Positions 22,615 through 33,600 of a stretch of 50,753 nt of DNA are shown one piece after another. The position numbers and the translations under genes were made by a program. The notes under the pieces were generated by a model, which saw only the letters and a program-made list of their open reading frames with translations, made no database searches and was not told the origin of the DNA. Position 1 is the first letter of the stretch; the number at the start of each line of letters is the position of its first letter. This DNA comes from Acanthamoeba lenticulata (Eukaryota > Discosea > Longamoebia > Acanthamoebidae), in NCBI GenBank assembly GCA_002179805.1, contig NAVB01000091.1:1-50753 (forward strand). The letters are read 5' to 3'.

Positions 22615-23484
22615 CTAAAACCACAACCCCATGAAAACAACGCAAACTAAAAAGTGGCTGGTTAAAGTGAAGTGGCCATATCAATAAATATCCCACAAGT
22701 GCTGTGTGGGAAGACAAGAGGAGAACTTGAAGCAGCGACGTCGGGGAGAAGTAGGACAGGGAGGCCCACAGGTGCGACCTAAAGTCAAACCAGTTCATCG
22801 ATTAATCAGAACGAGAGGACAATTGGGCCAGGAGGAAGACGGTTAGGCCAGGCGAGGCAAACCCCAACACGCAGAGTTATGGGGAGTGGCCATGGAAGTT
22901 GGCATCTCCTAAGAAGTGTGTAAAAACATACAACCCCAGCAGTTCTCACTTGTGTGGCCTGGCCTTGCGGCTGGTTCGGCAAGTTGCTGCAGAGGATTTA
23001 CCACTGCTAGGGTTTGCCTTGAACCTGCCCCGTCAGTGCTTCCACCTCCAACTACCAGGCCTGGTTGACGCGATCACCTAAAATCCTCCCTTTTTTTAAG
23101 TTGCCAATAAATATTCATGACGGTAAGCAACAAAACGTGTGACTCCGTCGCCGGCCGTGGTGGGCGAGATTCAGATCATGGCCTTGTTTTTTTGTTTTTT
23201 TTTTATTTATCATTAACGTGTTAATGGTATTTTAACAAACTAAACTTGAAATAAATAATTAAAAACTCAAAGGAGAAGGCCATGTGTGTGGAGGGTGTGC
23301 AAGTAAATCCTGATAAACTTCATCACTTAGTTCCAGTGCATCCAAGCACTTTTTGTACTCATCAAAAAGAATATGATCCTGCTGTTTGCCAAGGAGTGGT
23401 GACAAAGGGTCAAATTCAAGCTGTCCCCCCCAATCAGATTAAAAAATGTTACCAACTCTCACTTGGGTTTAGGGGAAAGAACAA
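22615..23484. other. 870-base convergent spacer, no gene seen
   Basis: It lies between the ends of the ankyrin-RING gene (+) and the galactosyltransferase gene (-). AATAAA at 22683-22688 is a plausible poly(A) signal for the former. The 22800-23080 part has moderate GC and only short open frames that match nothing I know. 23090-23270 is AT-rich. No tRNA-like A/B boxes were found. Confidence 0.45.
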
Positions 23485-24969
23485 CTAATAAATCATGGTG
23501 TACCCAATCAAATCCACCTAGTTTGTGTATTGTATGGTGTTTAAGCACATTGTATTGTAGCTGTAAGAGGCCATCTTCCATCATTGTATGTTGTCCTTTC
23601 TCTAAGTCTTTGTACCAGTCTTGGTTCTGAATATAAAAAAAGATTGAATTTACTGCTTATTTGTGGGGAATAAAATAGCTTTTTTATAACATACCCGTTT
23701 ATAATTGACATTCCCACAGTCTTTTCTGGCATTAATATGAATCTCTTGGTGAAACCGTCCCCAATATTTTGGTGGTCTGTATACACTTCCCCCTGTGAGC
23801 CCAGTGGCCCAATCACCACAATTAAAGTTAATTAAATTGTTTCATGTAAAAGGTGGGGCATTGAAAAGCATGCACAGGTGGTGAATGTTCGAAAATGCAT
23901 GTCATCATCCTCCATTCTGCATGTACCACATCATTATTATGAAGAATGAAGAAGCAAAGAGGAAAGAGTTTACCCCCATCCATAGTAGTTGTTGCCAAAG
24001 CCATTGATCCTTTTGTAAGTTGACTTCCTGAACATCATAGCCACCCCCACCCAATGTCCATAGAAGCTGGCCCACCGCCCAATGGTGTAAGCCAAACTAA
24101 CCAGAGATTAAATGATCAGTCAAGTGGTTTACATCTTCCAGTTGTGCTTTTGTGCTTCAGAGGCAAGATGGATTGCCTGCTCAACTGCAGGATAGGTCAT
24201 TGCTACCCAGCTGTAGTTTCCTGTGTTCCTATGCAGAAGATGCAGGTGAGGCGGGCAGTCCTTTGTTTAGGGAGGGGGTGTACGGGAAGCTCTCACTCGT
24301 CAATGTGTAAAATAGGGGCACTGTCTGCGTCTACCACGACCATGTAGTCAAGTTGATCTTCGTACTGGCGGAAGGCGACATTAAAAATAGTCCCTGCAAC
24401 AAAAAAAAACTAAGGCTCAACTTCTGCTGACATGAAAAACGCACAATAAGGCCAGGCCGCACCGCGGTTGAACAATTTGTGGGTTTTCATGGTCTGCTCA
24501 GCCAGGAGGATGGTGTAGTTCAGCTTGAAGAACGACAAGTATCTGGTAATAATGAAGTTCGTTTTTGTTCAGTGGAAGCAGAGTGGTGAGGGGCTGGCTA
24601 CCTGTTGTAGTAAGGAATTGCAAAAAAGAGGGTGCGCCACCGCTCGGCATTGTGGCGAGTTGCGTTCATAAACGGCAGAACCAAGAGGAGCCGCTTGCTG
24701 CTTGGTTTGATCTGGTCTTTTAGCGCTTGGGGCAGTTGGTCTATGTCAACCTTCTGCAGCTCGCCTTCCCCGCGTTGAACAAACAGCCAGTTCTCTTCTG
24801 CGCTCTGAGACTCAAAGACATCGTCGTATCGATCGTCGTCCACAGAAGAGTAGGTTGCAATCTCCAGTTCCGCTTGGAGGTGCAGAATAGCCAATAAAAG
24901 CAAAGTCACAAACAAAGCTACCCAAGGCACAAGCTTTGAGTAAGTGCAGGCTCTGTTCATACTTTTCAT
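23485..24969 (-). CDS. Beta-1,4-galactosyltransferase-like enzyme (glycosyltransferase family 7), type II membrane protein
   Basis: The N-terminus MKSMNRACTYSKLVPWVALF then VTLLLLAILHL is a short cytosolic tail plus signal anchor, as in Golgi transferases. The catalytic region follows family order: LLLVLPFMNATRHNAERW, LNYTILLAEQTMKTHKLFNR, GTIFNVAF, DYMVVVDADSAP (the DxD metal site, near 24314-24331), then a short exon NTGNYSWVAMTYPAVEQAIH. Next comes WVGVAMMFRKSTYKRINGFG, NNYYGWG joined to MEDDDMHFR, which restores the family signature WGWGxEDDD (23902-23913). RPPKYWGRFHQ and QHTMMEDGLLQLQYNVLKHH close the domain. The exons are less GC-rich than those of the neighbours. The acceptor nucleotide is probably UDP-galactose or UDP-GalNAc; specificity cannot be read. 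The start ATG is at 24967-24969 and the TAG stop at 23485-23487. Confidence 0.85.
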
Positions 24970-25105
24970 CGTCCGTGCATGAGTGTTTGTCTTGCCTCAA
25001 CTCCCTCGTTGAACGCTCTGTGCCCAAATAGTACATGCCGGGTGGAAAAGGAAACTCGCTGATGAAAATTTTAAATATTCTTATCAGTATTATTTGGCCA
25101 AGAAG
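24970..25105. promoter_or_regulatory. Divergent promoter interval (galactosyltransferase / ACAD8)
   Basis: Start codons of two divergent genes lie 136 bases apart. The part nearest ACAD8 (25070-25095) is AT-rich. No motif was identified. Confidence 0.4.
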
Positions 25106-27609
25106 ATGAAGCTGCGCACCGCTGTGAAGCCTGCCGCGATGAGGGGAGGAGGCGTGCCTCTCTTGCGCCGTTCGTGCCCTGGCATGTCGGCATCGATCTT
25201 GAGGATGGGGTCCCACTTTAGCCGCTCGACCGCTCCTCCGGTGCACTCTGTCACGGCGCGCGTGAGACAAGGTGCCGCCACAGCCTCACGAGCGTACAGC
25301 ACCATCATTCCGGATAGTACGGGGTTTTTTCCTTCGCCACATTCAACGCCACATCACGTGCAACGCTAATCTTGTGGTTATTTTCTTTTCATCTTCAAAT
25401 GCAGTGTCTGTGGAGCTGCCCGATGAGCTGCGAGAAATTCAGGAAGTGGCGCTCACCTTCGCCCGCAAGGTTCATCCATGCTCCTCCCGTCTACAACCAA
25501 ACTGCACCAATTGTGTCATTTGCGTGGTCGCTCTAGTGCGATTTGCTCAAAAGCTCTCTCTTTGCACGTGACGTATTGCCATTGACAGGAGATGCTGCCG
25601 CACGCCGAGAAGTGGGACGAGGAAGAGATCTTCCCCGTGGAGACCCTCCGCAAGCTCGCCGAGCTCGGCCTTGCCGGTGCGCGGAGACGCCCCTTTTTCC
25701 ATTCCCCTCCTCTTCTCCTTCTTCGCTGATGATCATCCCGCCCTTTGGCGCCGGTCCGGACGCAGGCATCTACCTCAAGGACGACATTGGGGGCAGCGGG
25801 CTCTCGCGCCAGGCCGCCGCCGTCGTGTTCGAGGTCTCCCCTTTGCGCCGTCGTGATGACGATGTCGATGTCGATGGATGATAACGGTCCGTTGTGACGC
25901 TCAAACGTGGCTGGCTGGCGGGGGGGGCTTTTCGTACGCGCAGGCGCTGTCCACGGCGTGCCCGTCGACCACGGCCTACCTCTCCATCCACAACATGTCG
26001 GCGTGGGTGATCGACGAGTTTGGCAACCAGACCCAGCGCGAGACCTTCATCCCCCCGCTCCTCTCCATGGAGGTACCTCTTCTTCTTCTTCTTCTTCGTC
26101 ATCATTTGCCTCGTTTTCTTATTCGTCTTCTTCTTCTTCCTCATTATCATCATTTGTGTCCACTTCGTCGTCATCGTCGTCGCCTCAACGCAGAAATTCG
26201 CGTCGTACTGCTTGACCGAGCCCAGCGCCGGCTCGGACGCTGCGGCGCTCAAGACGACGGCGGTCAAGGACGGCGACCACTACGTGCTCAACGGCGAGAA
26301 GGCCTTCATCAGCGGCGGCGGCGCGAGCGATACCTACATCGTCATGGCTCGCACCGGCGGGAGCGGTACATTTTATCTCGATTTAATGTTTCATTTTATT
26401 TGTTTCTATTTTTTTTTTGGTTTCTTACCATTTTTTGGGATTTATTTTTTCGATTAAATAAATAACAGGACCCAAGGGTATCTCGTGCTTCATCGTGGAG
26501 AAGGACACGCCCGGCCTCTCGTTCGGCAAAAAGGAGAAAAAGGTTTTTGATTCCCCCTTTATTTTTTTTAAAAAATATTTGATAAAAATATTTATAAAAT
26601 GTTTTCGTTTGTGATGAGCGCAGCTTGGTTGGAACTCGCAGCCGACACGGGCCGTGATTTTTGAGAACGTGCGTGTGCCCAGCGCCAACCTCGTCGGCCA
26701 GGAGGGCCAGGTACGCGCGGCCCCTCACATGTGACGCATCGCCTGCAGCCTTTTCACAATCCTCATCACGACGTGCGTGCGTGTGTGGTGCGGGTGATGA
26801 TGATCCCTTCGTATGCGTATGCAGGGCTTCAAGATCGCGATGAAGGCGCTCGATGGTGGCCGCATCAACATCGGCGCGTGCAGCTTGGGCGCGGCGCAGG
26901 CCTGCTTCGAGCTGGCGCGCGATCACGTCCAAGTGCGCAAGGCCTTTGGCGCTCCGCTGTCGGCCAATCAGGTTTGCCCCCCCCCCTTCTCCGATACAAC
27001 ACTTCAGCCCTTTATTACACCTCTTTCTTGCCTTTCCCTCTCTCTCTTTCTCTTTCGCGTCGCCTCACCTTCGGTCCTTGCACAGACGATCCAGTTCAAG
27101 CTGGCCGACATGGCGACGGCCATCACGGCCTCGCGGCAGATGATCCACCTCGCCTCCCGCAAGCTCGACTCCAATGCACGCATTTTTCTCCTATTTTTTT
27201 AATTAATTTTATTATTCTCTTTTTATTATCCATATCAATTAATTTACGATTTTAATGGGAATATAAAAAGGCTGCCGACCTGTCGGCCTACTGCGCGATG
27301 GCCAAGCGGTTCGCGACGGACGAGGGCTTCCAGGTGTGCAACGAAGCGCTGCAGCTGTTCGGAGGCTACGGGTACCTCAAGGACTACCCGATCAACCGGT
27401 ACCTCCGCGACGTTCGCGTCCACCAGATCCTCGAGGGCACCAACGGTACGTGAGAGCTCACCATCACAATATTACTTATTATTATTATATTCTTTTTTCG
27501 AGATCAATCAAGAACGAATGTGTTGTGCTCTGCTGACGTTGACGGCATGACAGAGATCATGAGGCTCATCGTCGCTCGGCAAGTGCTCAAGGATGCCCCG
27601 TCCGCCTAA
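25106..27609 (+). CDS. ACAD8: Isobutyryl-CoA dehydrogenase, mitochondrial (ACAD8 orthologue)
   Basis: A flavin enzyme of valine breakdown that oxidises isobutyryl-CoA to methacrylyl-CoA in the mitochondrial matrix. Twelve exons join in frame. The N-terminus is a presequence ([20 protein letters not shown], ending near RAYST). ACAD8-specific stretches follow: [106 protein letters not shown] and [18 protein letters not shown]. The closing [16 protein letters not shown] contains the FAD-binding/catalytic loop region. One intron (27176-27270) starts with GC instead of GT; without it the frame runs into TAA. Stop TAA at 27607. The orthology is strong because the alignment to human ACAD8 is nearly continuous. 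Confidence 0.95.
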
Positions 27610-27735
27610 ACTCTGCCTGGATAAAACTATTAAAAAATTCTGATTTAAATTTTTTAATTTTTAATTTTTATTTATCTTTCGTGGTGTGAGAGCGTGCGCA
27701 AGCGTGCGCCTTCATCATCACCAAGTCGCCGACGT

Positions 27736-28720
27736 TCATGACGGCGGAGCGGCCTCGTGCAGGGCGGCTGGTGGGGTGGTCGGCTGGGTGGAGGACTCGA
27801 GCCACATGTCCACGCCCTCGTGCTCGCCCACGGCCTCGATGCCTTCCTCGAGCTGTTCGTCGCTCAGGTCGTCGGGCACCTGGACCAGCGCCCGCAGCTT
27901 GAACAGCCGCGAGCTGGCGAACGGCGCCGGCTCTGTTTTTGTGTCCACAGGCCAACACACATGTGAACAAGAGCCCCCCCTCTCCCCACCACCATCATCG
28001 TCTTCAACCACACCATGTGTGAACGGACCGTTGTACACGTTCATGGAGAGGACGTTGATCCCCTTTTCGGCGAGATAGACGCTGGCGGCGTGCATGATGC
28101 CGGGCTTGTCCTCGCCGCTCAGGGAGACCAGCCGCTGGCGCAGGTTGGACGCCACGGCCGTCCTGGGCGTGTTCTTCCTGATCGACAAGTCCCAGTCTGT
28201 GTGTCAAGCCAACCCAACATACACGCGCACACTGCGTTTAGTGCCCCCCAAGCGCAGGTTCAGCGGCACACGGTCACAAGGCCTGACGATGTGCGCACCA
28301 CCGAGCTTGGCCACGGCGGCCTGCGCCTGCTGCCGGAAGGCCTCCTCCTGGTCCTCGGGCACGGAGACCAGCATGTGGATGCAGTAGTCGCCGCCAAGCG
28401 AGGTCAGGCGGCCAGAGTCGACGTTGCCCTGCGCCCCGACGACCGCCTTGGTGATCGCCGCCGTCACGCCCACGCGGTCTGGCCCAGCCGCCGTCAAGAC
28501 CAGTCGCGCTGTGTCCCACCCCACCCGCCCGCGTCAATACACACAAAAAAGAACAAGACTCGCGCTACAGACATGTAGGAGAAGAAGAAGAAAAAGAGAG
28601 GCCTTGTTGAAGACCTTGTTTGGGGTCGGCCTGCGTGGCGAAGAACAAGCGCTGAGGGGCGCAGGGGGTGCGTGAACGGGAATTGGCCCAAGCCAAGCTA
28701 CAGCTCGTCGTTCGTCGCAT
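27736..28720 (-). CDS. Mitochondrial protein with two ACT domains (GcvR-like)
   Basis: The N-terminus MRRTTSCSLAWANSRSRTPC then APQRLFFATQ is arginine- and serine-rich without acids, like a mitochondrial presequence. It is spliced in frame to a first ACT domain (ARLVLTAAGPDRVGVTAAIT, RLTSLGGDYCIHMLVSVPED) and then a second (LVSLSGEDKPGIMHAASVYL, KGINVLSMNVYNGPF, LFKLRALVQVPDDLSDEQLE). Paired ACT domains with this start pattern are typical of GcvR, the bacterial glycine-cleavage repressor accessory protein. A role in sensing an amino acid in mitochondria is inferred. Joins at about 28650/28533, 28268/28197 and 28017/27950 keep frame. Stop at 27736-27738. It converges on ACAD8 with about 126 bases between. 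Confidence 0.75.
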
Positions 28721-28896
28721 GCCCAGCGTGAGTGTAATGAAAAAAGACAAAAGGTGGACGTAGAAGGTTGTTGTTGTTGGTGTTGGGTGTAAAGGGAGCG
28801 CAAGGTCGGTCACGCCTCCACGCGGAGCGGTGTCACGCCTTGGCGACGATGCATTTCATCAGAAATTTCGCCCAAACGACACATGCCAAGGATTCC

Positions 28897-30175
28897 TCAC
28901 ATTCCGTTTTGGTGATGCGTCCAGTCGAGCTGGAGCTGGCTGCCTAGGCGGTCCGTCGTGAAGACGTGTTTGAAGAAGGCGTTCAAGGTCGCCGTGTCGA
29001 GCTCGCTGGCGCTGAGCTCGCTGTCGCCCAACAGGAACGTCTGCAGCTTGCGTAGCTGCTCGACACGTTGTTGGGCGGGGATGCGTAGGGCCGTGCGTTT
29101 TTCGTGAGCGTACTTGCTCAGGACGTTGCCAGTCACCTTCTCGCCCTCGAGCGCTGTTTTGTTTTGTTTGTATTAAAATAAAAATAAAAATGGCGACTCT
29201 AAACCGGTTTGCGTGTAGGGCAGCAGTACCTTGCCACTGGAGTACGCTGTGCACGTTGTCCGTCTTCGGCTCCTCGCTCTCCAGCTTGATGCGTAGCGGC
29301 AGGCCAGAGACCGGGCTGAAGATGACCACCGATCCGTTGATCTTGCTCTTTGGACCCAAAGGTGAATTCTCTTCCCTGCGCATACGCCGAAAAAGTGATG
29401 TTCGAAAGAAAAATAAATAAATAAATATAAAAATATATATAAAAAAAAAAGAGAGTAGTGGACACAGTACTCGAGTGTCTCGTAGAAAAGGTTCTGCTCG
29501 ATGAGGGCCAGGGCTTCAGACTTGCAGTGGGCCTGTAAGCGCTCACGTTGGCCCGAGCTTCGTTTTACAAACTTGAGGATCGTCTCGACCTCCCGCACGG
29601 CTTCGAGCATCGTTTCGAGGTGGCCTTGGTTGGCCAGCTTGTGGTTGTGGCCTCGGTCGAGCTTGGACACCGAACTCTTCACGATCCGCTCCTTGAGGCA
29701 CTGGGTCAGCAAGACTCCGTCCTGAAGCAGGACGCCAACCTCGGCCAGGCGCTCCTGCGGGTCACCTGCCAGCACATTACATGTCGTCTTAAAATGGTGA
29801 AAAAATTCGCAAAAATAATAGAGCGCTACTCGCTTCTTTGAGATGCTGCAGATGATTAATGAAGCTTCCGCCACAAGATGGTTCTATTGGGGGGGGGGTT
29901 GTACCGTGGCGGGAAAGGGCCATGCGCATGAGGCAAATCCTCTTCCAGTCGATCTTTGCGCCACAGCTTGCGGTGGGGGTGGAGGAAGGCGGTGCAAGGG
30001 GAGGCGGCCACGTGTTAAAGTAGCACATGCGCCACAGGCGAAGCTCGGACTCGTCAATCCCTTGCATGAACCGTCGCCATGACCGGCATACGCGGTGCAC
30101 GACAATCAAGTCTGCCGGGTGCAGACGACGCAGTGTCTCCACCAGTAGCTCGGTCGGCAGTTCCTCCATGGACAT
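28897..30175 (-). CDS. F-box protein, C-terminal region unknown
   Basis: The N-terminus MSMEELPTELLVETLRRLHP then ADLIVVHRVCRSWRRFMQ is a clear F-box, which docks SKP1 in SCF ubiquitin ligases. Three further exons follow: GDPQERLAEVGVLLQDGVLL then LKFVKRSSGQRERLQAHCKS; SKINGSVVIFSPVSGLPLRI then DNVHSVLQWQ; and EKVTGNVLSKYAHEKRTALR then LDTATLNAFFKHVFTTDRLG. I do not recognise the region after the F-box. It is about 330 residues overall, an estimate from four exons. ATG at 30173-30175; stop at 28897-28899. Confidence 0.75.
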
Positions 30176-30643
30176 ATAATCTTTGTAGGAAGATCAAGAG
30201 CAACGTGGGCCGTCTGAACGAACTCTGTGCCACAAGCGCTTTTCGACGCAAATTATATTACACAAAACGTTGTGCACGAAAGGAGATAAAAAAAACGTTT
30301 TTCTGCTTCGAAGTAGAAAAGACTAGAACAGGTTGATGAAAGGATGAGGCGATCTGCCAGCCTGGCCGTTCCGAGCTAGCTTGTGCCTTCGTTCTCGGCC
30401 GGAATTCACAACCACGCCAGAAGTGCCAGAGACCACAATTATTTATTCCAGGAAGAAAAAGAAAGAGTGCAGAAAAGAATATTCTTGTAACGGCTACTTT
30501 TTGGCGCGCATTGAGGTAAGAGGAAGAAGGGGAAGAAGGCATCTTCAGGGCACGGTCGCCTCCTCTGCGTTGCACGTGGTGGCTGTACGACACTGCTTTC
30601 ACCCATCGGTTTTGACGAGACATTCGATTACCCTCTGCCCACC
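30176..30643. promoter_or_regulatory. Divergent spacer between F-box gene and zinc-finger/chromodomain gene
   Basis: A 468-base interval with start codons on both sides. The part 30240-30310 is AT-rich next to the F-box gene. Beyond 30540 the GC content rises toward the ATG at 30644. No gene or motif is recognised inside it. Confidence 0.4.
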
Positions 30644-33600
30644 ATGATGGATTCCAAAACGCGAAGCAGAAGAGAAAGCCACGTGCAAAATGGTGAGGGG
30701 GCGCCACCAGAGACGAAGAAGAAGCGTCCGAAGGGCCGTGCGAGAGAGGAGGAAGCGGCAGAGGAAAATGAGGAGGAGCAACCTGCTCCGTTGAAGAAGA
30801 CGTCCAGTAATAGCACGAAACGACTCACAAGGGCTGCGGCTGCGAAGCAGCGCGCCGATGCTGCGGTGGAGCCAGCGGGTCCAGAGGAGGGTAGCGATAA
30901 GAAGACGTCCAAGGTGGACGCCTCCTCCTCTTCCACGCGACAGAGGCCGCAGCCAAGAACGAGGACGAGCAGCACCAAAGGCGTGGCCAAGCGCGGGGAG
31001 GCGCAGCAGAAGGTGGAGGATGAAGTGGCAGAAGAGGAAGTAGAGGAGGTCGAGGAAGAGGAGGAAGAAAAGCTAAAAGAGAGGCGGCAACCGGTGTTCA
31101 TCGACCTGGTGGCCGAGCAAGACGACACAGCACCACCGCGGCCGCAGCGAAGTGGGCGTTTGTCGTTGAGCAGACGACTAGTAGCCAAAGAGCTTCAACA
31201 ACAGAAGGAGACGAAGGAGCCCTCTCCTACAACGACAACCGCGGGAAGGGAAAAGGAGAAAGAGGAGAAGAGCAAGTCGACTCGCCGCGTAGAGGAAGGA
31301 GATGGAGGAGAGAAGGGGGAAGACAACGTTCTGCTGCTACTCGACGATGTGAAGCAGGAAGGAAAAGTGCCTCCCCGACCAGCCGCGGCTCAGAGTAGGA
31401 AACGGACGCGACCCGAGGCCGGCCTCGAGGCAGAAGACGCCAACGAGGAGGCTCATGAAGGGGGCGGCATAGAAGAGGAAGAGGACAACACCAGTAGCGC
31501 CGTCGAGAAGAAGAAGAACACGACGATGACTACGACAAAGGCGGCAGGCAGTGGCGGGCGGGCGGCGCCCAAGCGCTATACCCGGACCAAGCGGAGGCGA
31601 AAAGGGTCGAGCGGCGGCGAGGAGGAGGGCGAGGCCGCAGCGCCACCAGAGCCGCGCGAGTCCGACAACAACGAAGACGACGACGACGTCGTTGGTGATA
31701 ACAACAAGGACGAGCGACCCTCACTAACGGCAGCGGCGGTCTCGGCTAGTCCATCGCGTCCAACACACAAGCGAAATAAGCTGCGGAAGAAGCGGGAGAC
31801 GCTGAGCCTGCTCGACGGCTCCTACTGGCAAGTGAGCCGCGGCGACGACGACAACGGGGGCGAAGACGGTGCCAAGGACAAGAACGACAAGAACGACAAG
31901 GGCAAGAACAACGACAAGCCAGCGGAGCCGAAGAAAACGACAAGGACCGGCCGGGCCGGGCGCCCGGCTGCGGACTCTCCGGCGATGACGGCAACGGCGA
32001 CGGTGGGGGCGGGCCGGCGGGCGGCCGCGGGCGAGGTCAAGCGCGTCGCCAAGAAGGGCAATGCGACGGGGCGCGCAACAGCGGAGCGTCGAGAGCAGAC
32101 CGGGAAAGTCGGCAAAGGCGGGAATGGCCGGGCGGCTGCAGGCGAAGAGGTCGAGGCTGATGCCTCGCAGCACAAACAAGAGCGAGCCGACGAGAGGGAG
32201 GAGGAGCAGGGGGAAGAAGAAGAAGAAGAGGACGAAAACGACGACGAGGATGTACGACAGAAGACGAACGAGTTAGCGGTGAAACGAGAGGAGGAGCGAG
32301 AAGAGGAAGAGGAGGAGGTGAAGGAAGAGAAAGAAGAGGACGAGACGAAAGAGGAGGAAGAGAAGGAAGAAGACTCCATCGAAGCCAGCGAGGAGGAGAC
32401 CGAGCGAAGGACACCGCCAGCGGCGAAGGGGCAGGAAGAGGAGGAAGAAGACGAAGAGGAGAAGAAGAAGGAACAGGACAAAGCTAACCAGAAGGACGAG
32501 CAGGTAGGGAAGGAGGCGGGCGAGGAGATGGAGAAGGAGATGGAGGTCGTTCACGACGACAACGACGCGATGGAGGTTGTCGACTCTTCGGCCACGGCGA
32601 TGACCGAGGCAGAGGCAGAGGCAGGGGCAGAGGCGGCGTCGAGCGGCGAAGACCCGCAACGACGACCACAAGACGACGAGCGAGTCGACAAGAGCGACAA
32701 GAAGAAGAACAAGAAGAAGAAGGACGAGGAAGACAAGGACGAGGATGAGGAGGGCATTTGGCAACGGGTCAAGCATCGCCGCAACGCGCGGCGGACCGCT
32801 CAGAAGCGCAAATCAGCGTCATCTTCATCGTCGTCTTCTTCGTCATCATCTTCGACCTCGAGCCTGTTCGAGGCGCCGCCCAAAGCGCTGCTGCCGGTGA
32901 GCTACTCAACGGTCTCGGTCTTCTCGGCCCACTCGGCCGTTCCGCTGACGAGCCTCGTCACGCCGCTCCAGCGGCGCCTCCTCCGGCGGAGACGACGCCA
33001 CGGCGGCGGCGTCGACGACGATGACGACGAGGAGGACAACGAGGACCACGACGGCACCGTCAACACAGGCCGCAAGGCCCGCTTCGCCTGCTGGCGCCGA
33101 CCCCACCGCTCCATTCCCTCGCGTACGCGCCCTTACCCCGCGTGCTGACGTGTGATGCTGACGTCATGCTGACGGGGGAACCCACACAGCGATATCGCGC
33201 AAGGTGCAGAGGCGGTTGGCGATGTCGGGCGGGCAGGACCCGTTCACGCGCGACGACAGCGACCGGCTGAGCCTGTGGTACGTGCTCGCGACTGAGGACG
33301 ACCTTGGCGCCGAAGACCTGCGGCCGATCGACAACTACAGCATCCACCGGCGCTACGAAATCGCGCTGGCCCAGTGGGAGCGCCTCGGGCGGCGGTGGAA
33401 CGGCCACGTCGACACCCACGGCCACTTTCTCCAGCGCACCCACCTCCGCGAGCTCCGCGCCGCACAGCGCCTCACCGAGCCTCAGAAGGGCCCCCACGGC
33501 CACAGCCAGGACCAGGCGTGCCCGGCCGCGCCGCCGCCGACGACGACGACGTCGAACAAGAACGTGACGACAAAAGGCGTGGACCATGAGACCACGCGTC

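Noticed and set aside
22577..23081. Short frames on both strands after the ankyrin-RING gene.
   Set aside because: They have no start context, splice partners or family likeness, and lie in the convergent 3' spacer.
23541..23819. Alternative frame DHQNIGDGFTKRFILMPEKT for the galactosyltransferase.
   Set aside because: The other frame, RPPKYWGRFHQ, joins in phase to both the EDDD exon and the C-terminal exon and matches the family order.
25090..25308. Minus-strand open frame of 72 residues ending SFIFLAK.
   Set aside because: It is antisense to the ACAD8 presequence exon and lies upstream of the galactosyltransferase ATG, with no homology and no join needed.
31724..32776. Several minus-strand open frames rich in Leu, Ser or Val opposite the chromatin gene.
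   Set aside because: They are the reverse of Glu/Lys/Asp-rich codons and carry no recognisable domain.
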